Part shown: piece by piece, positions 35,241 through 42,353 of the stretch
Layout: the number at the start of each line of letters is the position of its first letter
Numbering within the stretch: the first letter of the stretch is position 1
NCBI GenBank assembly: GCA_045646525.1
Contig: JAZRKX010000032.1
Coordinates: 36,971 to 100,970, forward strand
DNA: 64,000 bases
Direction: 5' to 3'
From: RGIG8748 sp045646525
GTDB lineage: Bacteria; Bacillota; Clostridia; UMGS1810
Made by a program: the position numbers and the translations under genes
The notes under the pieces: generated by a model
Told to the model about the DNA's origin: nothing
Database searches by the model: none
The model's input: the letters and a program-made list of their open reading frames with translations, nothing else

Positions 35241-36569
35241 TTATTTTGAAGTTATTACAATATATCTGTCTGTGATTTCGGAAACCTTGCCGTTTATCGA
35301 ACTGTGAAGCGCAATAGAAAGCGCATTATCACAAGGCTTCGCAATCAAATCTCCGACTTTAACTGCATCTCCGACTTTAACTACAGCCTGTGACGGTGCA
35401 CCGATACCTTGTGATAATAAAATCTTTACCTTGTCAGGCGTGATTTCAATATCACTTATAAGAGATGGGGTATCGTATTGTGTAACATCAAGTCTGCGAA
35501 TAAGTCTTTGCATGGGGATTTGTCTGTAACTACGCTCGGCACGCACATTTTTGGGGGGTGCAAGCTTTTCGGGCTTAATAGAATTTTTTCTTAGTCCGAG
35601 TTTATATTCGCCGATAAGTGTAGCGGGGTTTAGTCCCTGAGGGCAGGCATACGCTTCGCACACACCGCACTGTGAACAGTACATTGTGTTTAAAAGTGCA
35701 TTTGTATCTGCCTGCATCGAGGTAATGGAACGCATAAAATCACTCGGACTTATGGGATGTCCCAAAAGATTACGAGGACACAGTTCGCTGCATGTTTTAC
35801 ACTGACAGCAGGCGCTCATTGCTCTTTTTACACTTATGGTTGTTTTTTGTTTTCGGTTGCGTATAAGGCTATGCTCTTTAGGCAACACCAGTATCGCATT
35901 TGTTGTTTTTGAAACGGTGTCTGATTCTTTGCTGAGTCTTCCTGTCATGGGACCGCCCTGTATAAGAGCAGTATCTTCTGTGGTTTTGCCGCCGCAAAGT
36001 TCAATCAGATACGAAAATCTTGTTCCGAGAGGAACTCTTAATGTAGCAGGGGATTTAACCTCGCCCGCTACGGTTACATATTTGTGTGTAACATTTGAGC
36101 AGTTTTCAACTGCATTGTAGATATTGTACATTGTTTCCACATTGAAAACAATTACTCCTACATCGATAGGGATTCCGCCTGCAGGAACGATGCGCTTTGT
36201 TACATTGTAGGTAAGCACAACCTCATCGCCCGAGGGGTATATTTCGTCCAGAATGTGAATTCTGCCGTTTTTGAAATCTTCGATTTCATTTTCCACACTG
36301 GCAAGCGCCGCTTTGTAGGATTTCTTGATACCTATAACAAATTCTTTTACTCCAAGACACTTACAAACAGCAGAAAGCGCTGTCAGTATTTCGGCTGCCT
36401 TGTTTTCCAAAAGCTGTCTGTGAAGTTTTAATAGGGGCTCACATTCTGCACAGTTTAAAATAACAGTATCTGCATTTGTATTAAGTTTTGCATAGGAGGG
36501 GAAACCGGCACCTCCGGCACCGGTTACGCCTGCCTTTTGAAGTATTTCCTTTAGAATGTTAATTTCCAT
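35241..36569 (-). CDS. pduS: PduS-like Fe-S flavoprotein (RnfC-like)
   Basis: 442 residues from ATG 36569; an in-frame TTG at 36578 overlaps the previous gene's stop and is less likely. The N-terminus has a Gly-rich GVTGAGGAGFPSYAKLN motif for flavin/NADH binding, a SLBB-type domain follows, and two 4Fe-4S clusters are encoded by CCQCKTCSELCPRN and CSQCGVCEAYACP. In Salmonella PduS reduces cobalamin; in this locus no B12 enzyme is present, so it may instead oxidise NADH inside the shell and hand electrons to PduT. The gene starts 5 nt after the vertex-protein gene. Confidence 0.93.
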   Translation of the reverse strand: MEINILKEILQKAGVTGAGGAGFPSYAKLNTNADTVILNCAECEPLLKLHRQLLENKAAEILTALSAVCKCLGVKEFVIGIKKSYKAALASVENEIEDFKNGRIHILDEIYPSGDEVVLTYNVTKRIVPAGGIPIDVGVIVFNVETMYNIYNAVENCSNVTHKYVTVAGEVKSPATLRVPLGTRFSYLIELCGGKTTEDTALIQGGPMTGRLSKESDTVSKTTNAILVLPKEHSLIRNRKQKTTISVKRAMSACCQCKTCSELCPRNLLGHPISPSDFMRSITSMQADTNALLNTMYCSQCGVCEAYACPQGLNPATLIGEYKLGLRKNSIKPEKLAPPKNVRAERSYRQIPMQRLIRRLDVTQYDTPSLISDIEITPDKVKILLSQGIGAPSQAVVKVGDAVKVGDLIAKPCDNALSIALHSSINGKVSEITDRYIVITSK

Positions 36570-36574
36570 TTGAA

Positions 36575-36838
36575 TCAAAACTCCAATTCTGAACCGGAAT
36601 CTACTATGCCGACAATAGCGGCATCGATAGGGGCATCTTCAAGGTTGCATCCAACTCTTGCACTACTGCCTGTAGCTACAAGCACCATTTCGCCGATACC
36701 TGCGCCTACATTGTCAACTGCAACGAATTTGGATTGAGCCATACCTTGGCATGGCTCAATCACCATGAATTTACTTCCGACCAGATTATCATTTTTTCGT
36801 GTTGAAACGATACTTCCTATAACCTTGCCTATAATCAC
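36575..36838 (-). CDS. pduN: pentameric BMC vertex protein (EutN/CcmL/PduN type)
   Basis: 87 residues, GTG start with GAGGTGA just upstream. The sequence is a standard EutN/CcmL fold: MIIGKVIGSIVSTRKND at the start, then AVDNVGAGIGEMVLVATGSSAR and the late DAAIVGIVD block. Pentamers of this protein close the twelve vertices of the shell. Only one such gene is seen here, which suffices. It lies between the extended BMC-H gene and pduS. Confidence 0.96.
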   Translation of the reverse strand: MIIGKVIGSIVSTRKNDNLVGSKFMVIEPCQGMAQSKFVAVDNVGAGIGEMVLVATGSSARVGCNLEDAPIDAAIVGIVDSGSELEF

Positions 36839-36875
36839 TTATATCACCTCATTTAAAAAACTTAGTGAAAAGAGA

Positions 36876-37274
36876 TTATTTAAGTGTAGGAATAATTTTT
36901 TCAACGTCGCCGTGAGGCCTGGGAATTACGTGTGTAGCAATGATTTCGCCGAGCTTTGCAGCGTTAGCCTGACCAGCTTCTACAGAAGACTTAACAGCAC
37001 CTACATCGCCTCTAACCATAACACTCACGAGACCGGAACCGATTTTTTCTGTGCCTACGAGCTGTACATTTGCAGCCTTGAGCATAGCATCAGCAGCTTC
37101 GATTGCAGCTACTAAACCTCTTGTTTCAATAATACCTAATGCTTCTAATGACATTTTCTTTTCCTCCTTAACGGGTTCTTGTTTTTCAACAACTACTTTT
37201 TCAACTACTTTTTCTGCCGCTTTGGGAGCAGCTTTAGCTGCTGCCTTGGGGGCTTTTGAATTAGATGCAGCCAT
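36876..37274 (-). CDS. BMC-H shell protein with Ala/Lys-rich N-terminal extension; second internal start
   Basis: Long form 132 residues from ATG 37274, with GGAAGGAG 8 nt upstream. The first 40 residues are low-complexity Ala, Lys, Pro, Val and Glu. A normal BMC-H domain follows from Met41 (MSLEALGIIETRGL), with the GSGLVSVMVRGDVGAVK pore region and PRPHGDVEKI tail. At Met41 a second AAGGAGG lies 8 nt upstream (37163-37169), inside the reading frame, so a 92-residue short form (36876-37154) should also be made. The domain is close in sequence to the BMC-H gene next to it. The two forms could mix in one hexamer, with the extended tails pointing to one face of the shell. Confidence 0.93.
   Translation of the reverse strand: MAASNSKAPKAAAKAAPKAAEKVVEKVVVEKQEPVKEEKKMSLEALGIIETRGLVAAIEAADAMLKAANVQLVGTEKIGSGLVSVMVRGDVGAVKSSVEAGQANAAKLGEIIATHVIPRPHGDVEKIIPTLK
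37152..37169 (-). promoter_or_regulatory. internal ribosome binding site for short BMC-H isoform
   Basis: AAGGAGG (37163-37169) with an 8-nt spacer to an in-frame ATG (37152-37154) within the BMC-H gene. It encodes Lys-Glu-Glu-Lys-Lys in the long form, so it fits both roles. Confidence 0.8.
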
Positions 37275-37292
37275 TTTTGATACTCCTTCCGA

Positions 37293-37568
37293 TTAGAACT
37301 TGGGGAGAATCTTTTCTACATCCTCGTGGGGTCTGGGGATTACATGAACTGCGATGAGTTCGCCAAGTCTTGCTGCTGTTGTAGCGCCTGCTTCTGTAGC
37401 AGCCTTAACAGCACCAACATCACCTCTAACCATTACAGTTACAAGACCGGAACCAATCTTTTCTGTACCTACGAGAGAAACCTCTGCTGCCTTTACCATT
37501 GCATCTGCTGCTTCAACTGCTGCTGTTAAACCTCTTGTTTCAATCATACCTAATGCTTCTTTAGCCAT
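37293..37568 (-). CDS. BMC-H hexameric shell protein (PduA/PduJ-like)
   Basis: 91 residues, AGGAGG ribosome site. One BMC domain: AKEALGMIETRGLTAAVEAADAM, GSGLVTVMVRGDVGAVK and the HVIPRPHEDVEKILP tail that is typical of PduA/PduJ. It is the main facet hexamer and is closely similar to the domain part of the next gene, from which it differs by lacking an extension. It starts 19 nt after the alcohol dehydrogenase gene. Confidence 0.96.
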   Translation of the reverse strand: MAKEALGMIETRGLTAAVEAADAMVKAAEVSLVGTEKIGSGLVTVMVRGDVGAVKAATEAGATTAARLGELIAVHVIPRPHEDVEKILPKF

Positions 37569-37587
37569 TTTTTTATCCTCCTAAAAA

Positions 37588-38802
37588 TTATTCATTAATA
37601 ATAGCTATTTTGAGACCCTTCATTTCAAGGTTTACCTTGTGGGCTTCATTGATTTGTGAAAGCGGGAATCTGTGAGTGATAAGTTCCTCAAGGGGAAGAC
37701 CGATTCCTTTAGCGCGTTTTAAGAAATCAAATGTTGTAGCGTAGTCACGGAGTGTGTATACCCATGAACCAACAGTTGTGATTTCCTTAGAGCATATATC
37801 AAAGTGGGGATTGATTGTAGCATCGCCACCGTTGATAAAGAATCCGAGTTCGCAAAGACCGCCGCCGCTGCGAATGAACTTGTAGATGTTGCTGTGTGCG
37901 ATAGGTGAGCCTGTGCACTGGAATGCAAAATCCGCAAAGTAGCCGCCAAGAGCATTCTTAACACCTTCGGCAAGAGCTTCCTGACCGTTAAATTCCTTGA
38001 AGTTTACGGTAGCTGTAGCACCGAACTTCTTTGCAAAGTCAAGTCTCTTCTGTTCGCCGTCTACTGCAACGATGTTTTCAATACCCATTGTGCGAAGTAT
38101 TGCTACACATATAAGACCTATAGGTCCGCAGCCCTGAACTGCAACTCGGGAGTTGAATCTTAAGATTCCTGTTGTCTTAGCTCTTTCTACTGCGTGGATA
38201 AGTACGGCACAGGGTTCGATGAGTATTCTGGAATCCAAATCCAAATCACTTACATTGAATACTGTGGAACCGCCTCTTACAACTATGTAGTCTGCAAACC
38301 AACCGTTTAAATGTACATCGTCATCGGGGATGAGACCGTATACATCTGCGCCGCCAACATTCTGCTTGTTTAAGTCGAACATTGTGATATCGGGGTTATC
38401 CTTGAATATCATACATGTTACAACCTTGTCGCCGATGTTTAAGGGTTTGCCTGCACTGTCTTTCTTAACATTTTTGCCCATCTTTACAATCTCGCCGGTT
38501 CCTTCGTGACCGAGTACAACCGGAATGAGACCGAATGGGTCGCGTTTGAATTCATGAGCATCTGTTCCGCAAACACCGCATCCTTCAACCTTTACGAGAA
38601 TATCGTCATCGCCAAGTTCCGGAATGGGGAATTCTTTGATTTCGTAATTCTCAAGGCCTGTGAGCATAGCTGCGCGGCAAGTCTTGGGTATGGAGCCTGA
38701 TGAAGCAGGTGTGCTTGCTGTAGTGGTAGCTGCAGCGCCCTGTGTCATGCCTGCCAAAACCTGCTGAACGATAGCCTGAATTTGCTGCTGTTTTAAATCC
38801 AT
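37588..38802 (-). CDS. Zn-dependent alcohol dehydrogenase with N-terminal encapsulation peptide
   Basis: 404 residues from ATG 38802, with AAGGAG 7 nt upstream; an ATG two codons earlier lies too close to that site. Residues 2-19 (DLKQQQIQAIVQQVLAGM) form an amphipathic helix, followed by an Ala/Thr/Ser/Pro-rich linker up to about residue 40: a clear encapsulation peptide. The rest is a medium-chain dehydrogenase with the catalytic Zn motif CGVCGTDAHEF, GHEGTGEIV, and a Rossmann motif GCGPIGLICVAI. It probably reduces lactaldehyde to 1,2-propanediol and regenerates NAD+ in the shell. The reading frame is open far upstream; see the segment at 38803-39147. Confidence 0.9.
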   Translation of the reverse strand: MDLKQQQIQAIVQQVLAGMTQGAAATTTASTPASSGSIPKTCRAAMLTGLENYEIKEFPIPELGDDDILVKVEGCGVCGTDAHEFKRDPFGLIPVVLGHEGTGEIVKMGKNVKKDSAGKPLNIGDKVVTCMIFKDNPDITMFDLNKQNVGGADVYGLIPDDDVHLNGWFADYIVVRGGSTVFNVSDLDLDSRILIEPCAVLIHAVERAKTTGILRFNSRVAVQGCGPIGLICVAILRTMGIENIVAVDGEQKRLDFAKKFGATATVNFKEFNGQEALAEGVKNALGGYFADFAFQCTGSPIAHSNIYKFIRSGGGLCELGFFINGGDATINPHFDICSKEITTVGSWVYTLRDYATTFDFLKRAKGIGLPLEELITHRFPLSQINEAHKVNLEMKGLKIAIINE

Positions 38803-39147
38803 AGCCATTCTCCTTGTAGTATTATTTTCGCAAACTATTCCAATAGCCTTAAAAGGAAGGGGGGTATCGGAAAGTTGTGCGTTTGAATTATAAATTATAA
38901 ATTTGCGAATGCCATCTGTTACAGCACCTATACCGCAAAAAATTGCATTAAGGTTTGAGGTGCTTTTAGAAAGCTTAAGCATTTCATCACGCTGTTTGTC
39001 CGAAACAAGACATCCGCCGTTTTCTATGAGATGATAGATAACTTCGTCCTTGCAGTCGGATGGAACTTTAACCGTGACTGAGCCATTTAATTCTTCGGTA
39101 AGCTTTTTTGCATTTTCTTTTGGGGATATATCATTACAAAAAGTAAT
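38803..39147 (-). CDS. unassigned in-frame coding segment ahead of the alcohol dehydrogenase, non-canonical start
   Basis: The dehydrogenase frame stays open upstream to a TGA at about 39162. The 115 codons from 39147 down use codons like the neighbours (CTT Leu, GAA Glu) and read as a plausible protein: a KENAKKLTEELNG helix, then VPSDCKDEVIYHLIENGG, then FCGIGAVTDGIRKFIIYN and LSDTPLPFKAIGIVCENN. No ATG, GTG or TTG exists before codon 56. A strong GAGGAGG sits 7 nt before ATA 39150 and 10 nt before ATT 39147, over the stop of the GlcG gene. Either a rare AUU/AUA start is used, giving a protein of about 520 residues fused to the dehydrogenase, or the start codon was lost. I do not recognise the family with confidence. 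Confidence 0.5.
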
Positions 39148-39650
39148 TATGACAGTTCCTCCTCAAAAAGCTTTTTGCCGTACTCGGCAAGATATGTGTC
39201 TTGTTCTTCGCTTCCGCCGCTTATTCCCAGAGCACCGATTATCTGACCGTTATTTTCCAGAGTAACACCGCCGCCAAAAATTACAATCTTGTTTTGGTTG
39301 GTAAACTGAATTCCGTATAAGTCTCTTTCGGGTTGGGACAGAGCTTTGAGAGCGAGGGTAGACATTTTTACAGCTACCGAAGTATAAGCCTTGTTTACGG
39401 CTATGTCGTAGCTTGCAATATAGGAATCATCCATACATTCTACAACAACAGGTCTTGCGGCAGCGTTTGCCACGGCTACAACGACCTTTAAGCCGATTCT
39501 TTCTGCTTCCCTCTCGACCTTTTCGCAAAGCTTCTTTGCTGCCGACAGGGTTATGTATCTTTTAGAATATTCGGTTTTAGCATCCGCATAAGTTTTAAGC
39601 ACACTTTGAGTTACGGTGTCGACCAAAATATTAAAAGTTTTGTCGTCCAT
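39147..39650 (-). CDS. GlcG/HbpS (DUF336) family protein
   Basis: 167 residues. The start is 3 nt after the aldolase stop, so translation is probably coupled. The fold shows LSAAKKLCEKVEREAERIGLKVVVAVAN, KAYTSVAVKMST and the Gly-rich IVIFGGGVTLE end motif of the GlcG/HbpS family, which is also the C-terminal part of PduO. The corrinoid adenosyltransferase half of PduO is missing. The first 25 residues (DKTFNILVDTVTQSVLKTYADA) could be an encapsulation helix. Members bind haem or small ligands; the role in microcompartments is not settled. Confidence 0.88.
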   Translation of the reverse strand: MDDKTFNILVDTVTQSVLKTYADAKTEYSKRYITLSAAKKLCEKVEREAERIGLKVVVAVANAAARPVVVECMDDSYIASYDIAVNKAYTSVAVKMSTLALKALSQPERDLYGIQFTNQNKIVIFGGGVTLENNGQIIGALGISGGSEEQDTYLAEYGKKLFEEELS

Positions 39651-39653
39651 GGC

Positions 39654-40463
39654 TTATTTACCGAGTTCTTCCATTACTTTCTTGGTAATTGCGGCAATAA
39701 GGTCAGCGTCAGCAGAAGCACATGAGCCTAAAGCATTTGTCTTTTCTACACCCATGTTGCAGTTGTGGCAGCTCTTGCCGTGAACATTTAAGCAGATGTC
39801 AGCAGGATGCTTACCGGTCATGCCGAATGCCTTTCTGATTTCATAAAGTCTCTTAACCTGAGTAGCGGAAAGTTCCTTGGGACCGCCGAGAGTCTTTGAG
39901 TGATAGAGAAGCTCTGCGTAGAATTCGAGAGATTCCATCTTGTGATATGCACTCAAAAGATTGTCAGAGTAGGTAAGAGCACCGTGGTTTGCGAGAAGAA
40001 CTGCATCAAAGTGCTGGAGGTACTTTTCTACTGCATCGGGAATTTCCTCTGTGGAGGGTGTGCCGTAGTCAGCAATCGGAACGCAGCCGAGAGCAATTAC
40101 AGCTTCGGGCATGATGGGCTGTGTGAGCGGAATACCTGCGATAGCAAAGCTTGTTGCATAGATAGGATGTGCATGTACAACAGATTTTACATCAGGTCTC
40201 TGCTTGTAAACTCTCATGTGCATCTTGATTTCGGAAGAAGGACGGAAGTTTCCGTTTGCGGAAATTACATTGCCTTCTGCATCTACTTTGCAGATGTAGT
40301 CGGGAGTCATAAAGCCCTTACTTACACCGGTAGGTGTGCAAAGGAATTCGTTATCGCTGATTTTAACGGAGATGTTACCGTCGTGTGCAGCAACCATTCC
40401 TCTGTTGTAGATTCTCTTACCGATGTCACAAATTTGTTTTTTGATTTCAAATTCGTTTGTCAT
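39654..40463 (-). CDS. class II aldolase (fuculose/rhamnulose-phosphate aldolase-like) with C-terminal targeting helix
   Basis: 269 residues, AAGGAG ribosome site. The aldolase II domain has AAHDGNISVKI, the catalytic Glu region FRPSSEIKMHM, the Zn ligands in VHAHPIYATSFA and a third His in LLANHGALTYS. This family splits L-fuculose- or L-rhamnulose-1-phosphate into DHAP and L-lactaldehyde. A C-terminal part of about 45 residues has a Cys cluster (SCHNCNMG) and ends in an amphipathic helix (ADLIAAITKKVMEEL) that looks like an encapsulation peptide. It is the first gene after the main promoter of the microcompartment operon. Confidence 0.9.
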   Translation of the reverse strand: MTNEFEIKKQICDIGKRIYNRGMVAAHDGNISVKISDNEFLCTPTGVSKGFMTPDYICKVDAEGNVISANGNFRPSSEIKMHMRVYKQRPDVKSVVHAHPIYATSFAIAGIPLTQPIMPEAVIALGCVPIADYGTPSTEEIPDAVEKYLQHFDAVLLANHGALTYSDNLLSAYHKMESLEFYAELLYHSKTLGGPKELSATQVKRLYEIRKAFGMTGKHPADICLNVHGKSCHNCNMGVEKTNALGSCASADADLIAAITKKVMEELGK

Positions 40464-40477
40464 AATATCTATCTCCT

Positions 40478-40492
40478 TATAAAAATTTTATA
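40478..40492. promoter_or_regulatory. 15-nt palindrome near the BMC operon start, candidate operator
   Basis: A perfect palindrome around a central A (TATAAAAATTTTATA) between the -10 site and the aldolase ribosome site. Its location suits a repressor site for the DeoR-type protein of this operon, but AT-rich palindromes also arise by chance. Confidence 0.35.
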
Positions 40493-40503
40493 CCATCATT
40501 GTA

Positions 40504-40532
40504 ATAATAACATATATAATATGCCATGTCAA
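40504..40532 (-). promoter_or_regulatory. sigma-A promoter of the main BMC operon
   Basis: On the minus strand TTGACA (40527-40532), a 17-nt spacer and TATTAT (40504-40509), about 40 nt before the aldolase start. A near-consensus promoter. The genes from the aldolase to the DeoR regulator follow without a clear terminator. Confidence 0.82.
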
Positions 40533-40581
40533 TACAAAAATGTTGGTTTTTTTACTTTTTTCTTTGTTTTTCTTTGTTTTG

Positions 40582-41037
40582 TCAAATCCAACCCATATAT
40601 TCTTTGATTTCGTCTATTCCTTGGTTTGCGAGAGAGTTGACTTTGAAGATTTTTTTGCATCCTGCAAGACGAAGCCATTTTTCAGCACTTTGAACATTTG
40701 CGTTTTTGTGGTCTATTTTGGTAACTATGCCTACAACTTCCTTTGTTGTCATGCAGGTGATGTTGGGACTGAAAAGAGAATATGGCTCGGTTGCACTTAA
40801 GAGAAGACCTATTACATCTGCTTCGTATGAATATATAGCAAGTGCAGTGCCCAGATTTTTTGTCTGAATGTATTCTCCGGGAGTATCTATAAGCATACTG
40901 TTCATACTTATAGCCTGTGTTTTTTCGTATTCAATGCTTCTGTGCTCAAGTGCCTGCGTCAAAGTGGTTTTGCCCGCTTCGCTTCTGCCTATAAGCATAA
41001 GGCGTTTTTTTGTTTTCATGTTTTTGTTATTTGACAT
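40582..41037 (-). CDS. EutP/PduV-like small GTPase
   Basis: 151 residues. The start overlaps the PduU-like gene; AGGA lies 8 nt before ATG 41037, and a second ATG at 41019 overlaps that gene's stop as ATGA. The P-loop GRSEAGKTTL and the DTPGEY motif define the EutP/PduV branch of Ras-like GTPases. VTKIDHK gives the third guanine motif. PduV has been linked to positioning of microcompartments on filaments. The gene is upstream of the main promoter and in the same direction. Confidence 0.9.
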   Translation of the reverse strand: MSNNKNMKTKKRLMLIGRSEAGKTTLTQALEHRSIEYEKTQAISMNSMLIDTPGEYIQTKNLGTALAIYSYEADVIGLLLSATEPYSLFSPNITCMTTKEVVGIVTKIDHKNANVQSAEKWLRLAGCKKIFKVNSLANQGIDEIKEYMGWI

Positions 41038-41384
41038 ACTTCGTATCCTAATGTATTTTTTATGTAGTCGCTAAGTGCATCAAAGGCTGCAGTTACTGCA
41101 GATACAGTTCCTGTGATTATGAGTGTACCGCTGAATCTGTCCACAAAGCCGATTTCCGCACCCGAAGATTTTATGGCGATATCGGCAGCTATGATAACTG
41201 TCTCGCTCGGAGATATAGTCATTATTCCTATAGCTCCGTAGTTGTAATCGTCTGTTGTGTCCAGACCTAATTTCTGGTAGAGCACATCGTCGGGGTTTGC
41301 AATTATGTGCAGAAGTGTAATCTGCTTTCCGGGAACAAGCTCCTGGACTATTCTCATTTTATCTTGTGGCAAAAGATTATCCAT
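41016..41384 (-). CDS. pduU: EutS/PduU-like circularly permuted BMC-H shell protein
   Basis: 122 residues, GGAGG ribosome site. The N-terminal strand RIVQELVPGKQITLLHIIANP precedes a permuted BMC domain (GAIGIMTISPSETVIIAADIA, GTLIITGTVSAV). PduU and EutS hexamers have a beta-barrel over the pore made by that N-terminal strand. It partners with the EutP-like GTPase gene, as in other pdu and eut loci. Confidence 0.93.
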   Translation of the reverse strand: MDNLLPQDKMRIVQELVPGKQITLLHIIANPDDVLYQKLGLDTTDDYNYGAIGIMTISPSETVIIAADIAIKSSGAEIGFVDRFSGTLIITGTVSAVTAAFDALSDYIKNTLGYEVCQITKT

Positions 41385-41437
41385 GTTTATCCTCCAGTAT
41401 TTATGGTTAGAATATATAATAGGTAAGTTTTCGGGAT

Positions 41438-42151
41438 TTATCGATTGGCGATTATGTTTTCAAAGTCTTTTTCAATGCTTTGGCTTACTTTATCGGCACT
41501 CTTTTTTATGGCTGGTTTTGCACCGATTGCCGCATAAGATGTACCGCATACCTCAAACATACCGAGGTCGTTTACATTATCGCCGAAAGCAAATGAATTT
41601 TCTTTCTTAATATCAAGAAGTTTCATTATATGTAAAACGGCATCCTTTTTGTCGCAGTTTTCGGCAACGTATTCATTCATTGCATAGTTTTTGTACACAA
41701 TAGGCAGGGGACATGATACAGTTTTATCGAAATCAGATATTTTGTAGATGTCCTCTTCAATATCAGATATATCATCTATGCGAACGATATGATTTCTGTA
41801 TTGTTTTGCTGCAGAGCGAAGAGTAACGGAGTTTTGCGATTTAATGTATGTAACATATTTGCTGTGAGCGGTGTATTGCTTAAATTCAGCAAACATGGAT
41901 TTATCCATAGGTTTACTCATTAGCGTACGCTCTTTAAACACCGTAAGCGAGCCATCGTTGCACACAAAGAAAATATCGTCTTCAAACTCCTTGAAAAACT
42001 CTTTGAGTTCTATGTAGGTTCTGCCCGAAGATACGGCAAACAAATTGCCGGATTCAAGGATTTTGTATATTGAGTTTTTAATGTTTTTATTAAGAACTTT
42101 TTCGTTTCTCAAAAGCAAAGTTCCGTCTAAATCAGAAAAGATAATTTTCAT
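41438..42151 (-). CDS. Cof-type HAD-superfamily phosphatase
   Basis: 237 residues from ATG 42151, after an AGAGGGG site; an ATG one codon earlier is also possible. Motif I FSDLDGTLL with both Asp, a Thr/Ser motif VSSGRTY, and the late GDNVNDLGMFE motif IV are all present, as in Cof-like sugar-phosphate phosphatases. It lies upstream of the shell genes on the same strand. It may dephosphorylate a sugar phosphate that builds up during deoxy-sugar breakdown, or be unrelated. Confidence 0.88.
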   Translation of the reverse strand: MKIIFSDLDGTLLLRNEKVLNKNIKNSIYKILESGNLFAVSSGRTYIELKEFFKEFEDDIFFVCNDGSLTVFKERTLMSKPMDKSMFAEFKQYTAHSKYVTYIKSQNSVTLRSAAKQYRNHIVRIDDISDIEEDIYKISDFDKTVSCPLPIVYKNYAMNEYVAENCDKKDAVLHIMKLLDIKKENSFAFGDNVNDLGMFEVCGTSYAAIGAKPAIKKSADKVSQSIEKDFENIIANR

Positions 42152-42288
42152 CATAAAACCCCTCTTATCATTCACTATCAATTTTACAATGTTTTTATAA
42201 AAAAGTCAATAGAAAAACAACAAAAGTCAAAGCAAAACCACAAAAAACAAACAAAATTAAAGTTTTGCCAAATTGTGAGCTAAAATTA

Positions 42289-42318
42289 TTGACTTTGCTC
42301 CAAATAATGTTGTATAAT
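42289..42318 (+). promoter_or_regulatory. sigma-A promoter of asnA-asnS
   Basis: TTGACT (42289-42294), 18-nt spacer, TATAAT (42313-42318), 35 nt before the asnA start. The leader is too short for a T-box. Confidence 0.78.
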
Positions 42319-42353
42319 TAAATATCTATTTACATAATTAAGGAGGCAGGCCG

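Noticed and set aside
39147..39650. Corrinoid adenosyltransferase (PduO)
   Set aside because: Only the GlcG/HbpS half is present; the ATP-binding adenosyltransferase domain is missing.
42319..42353. T-box leader ahead of asnA-asnS
   Set aside because: The distance from promoter to start is only about 35 nt, too short for a specifier loop and terminator/antiterminator.
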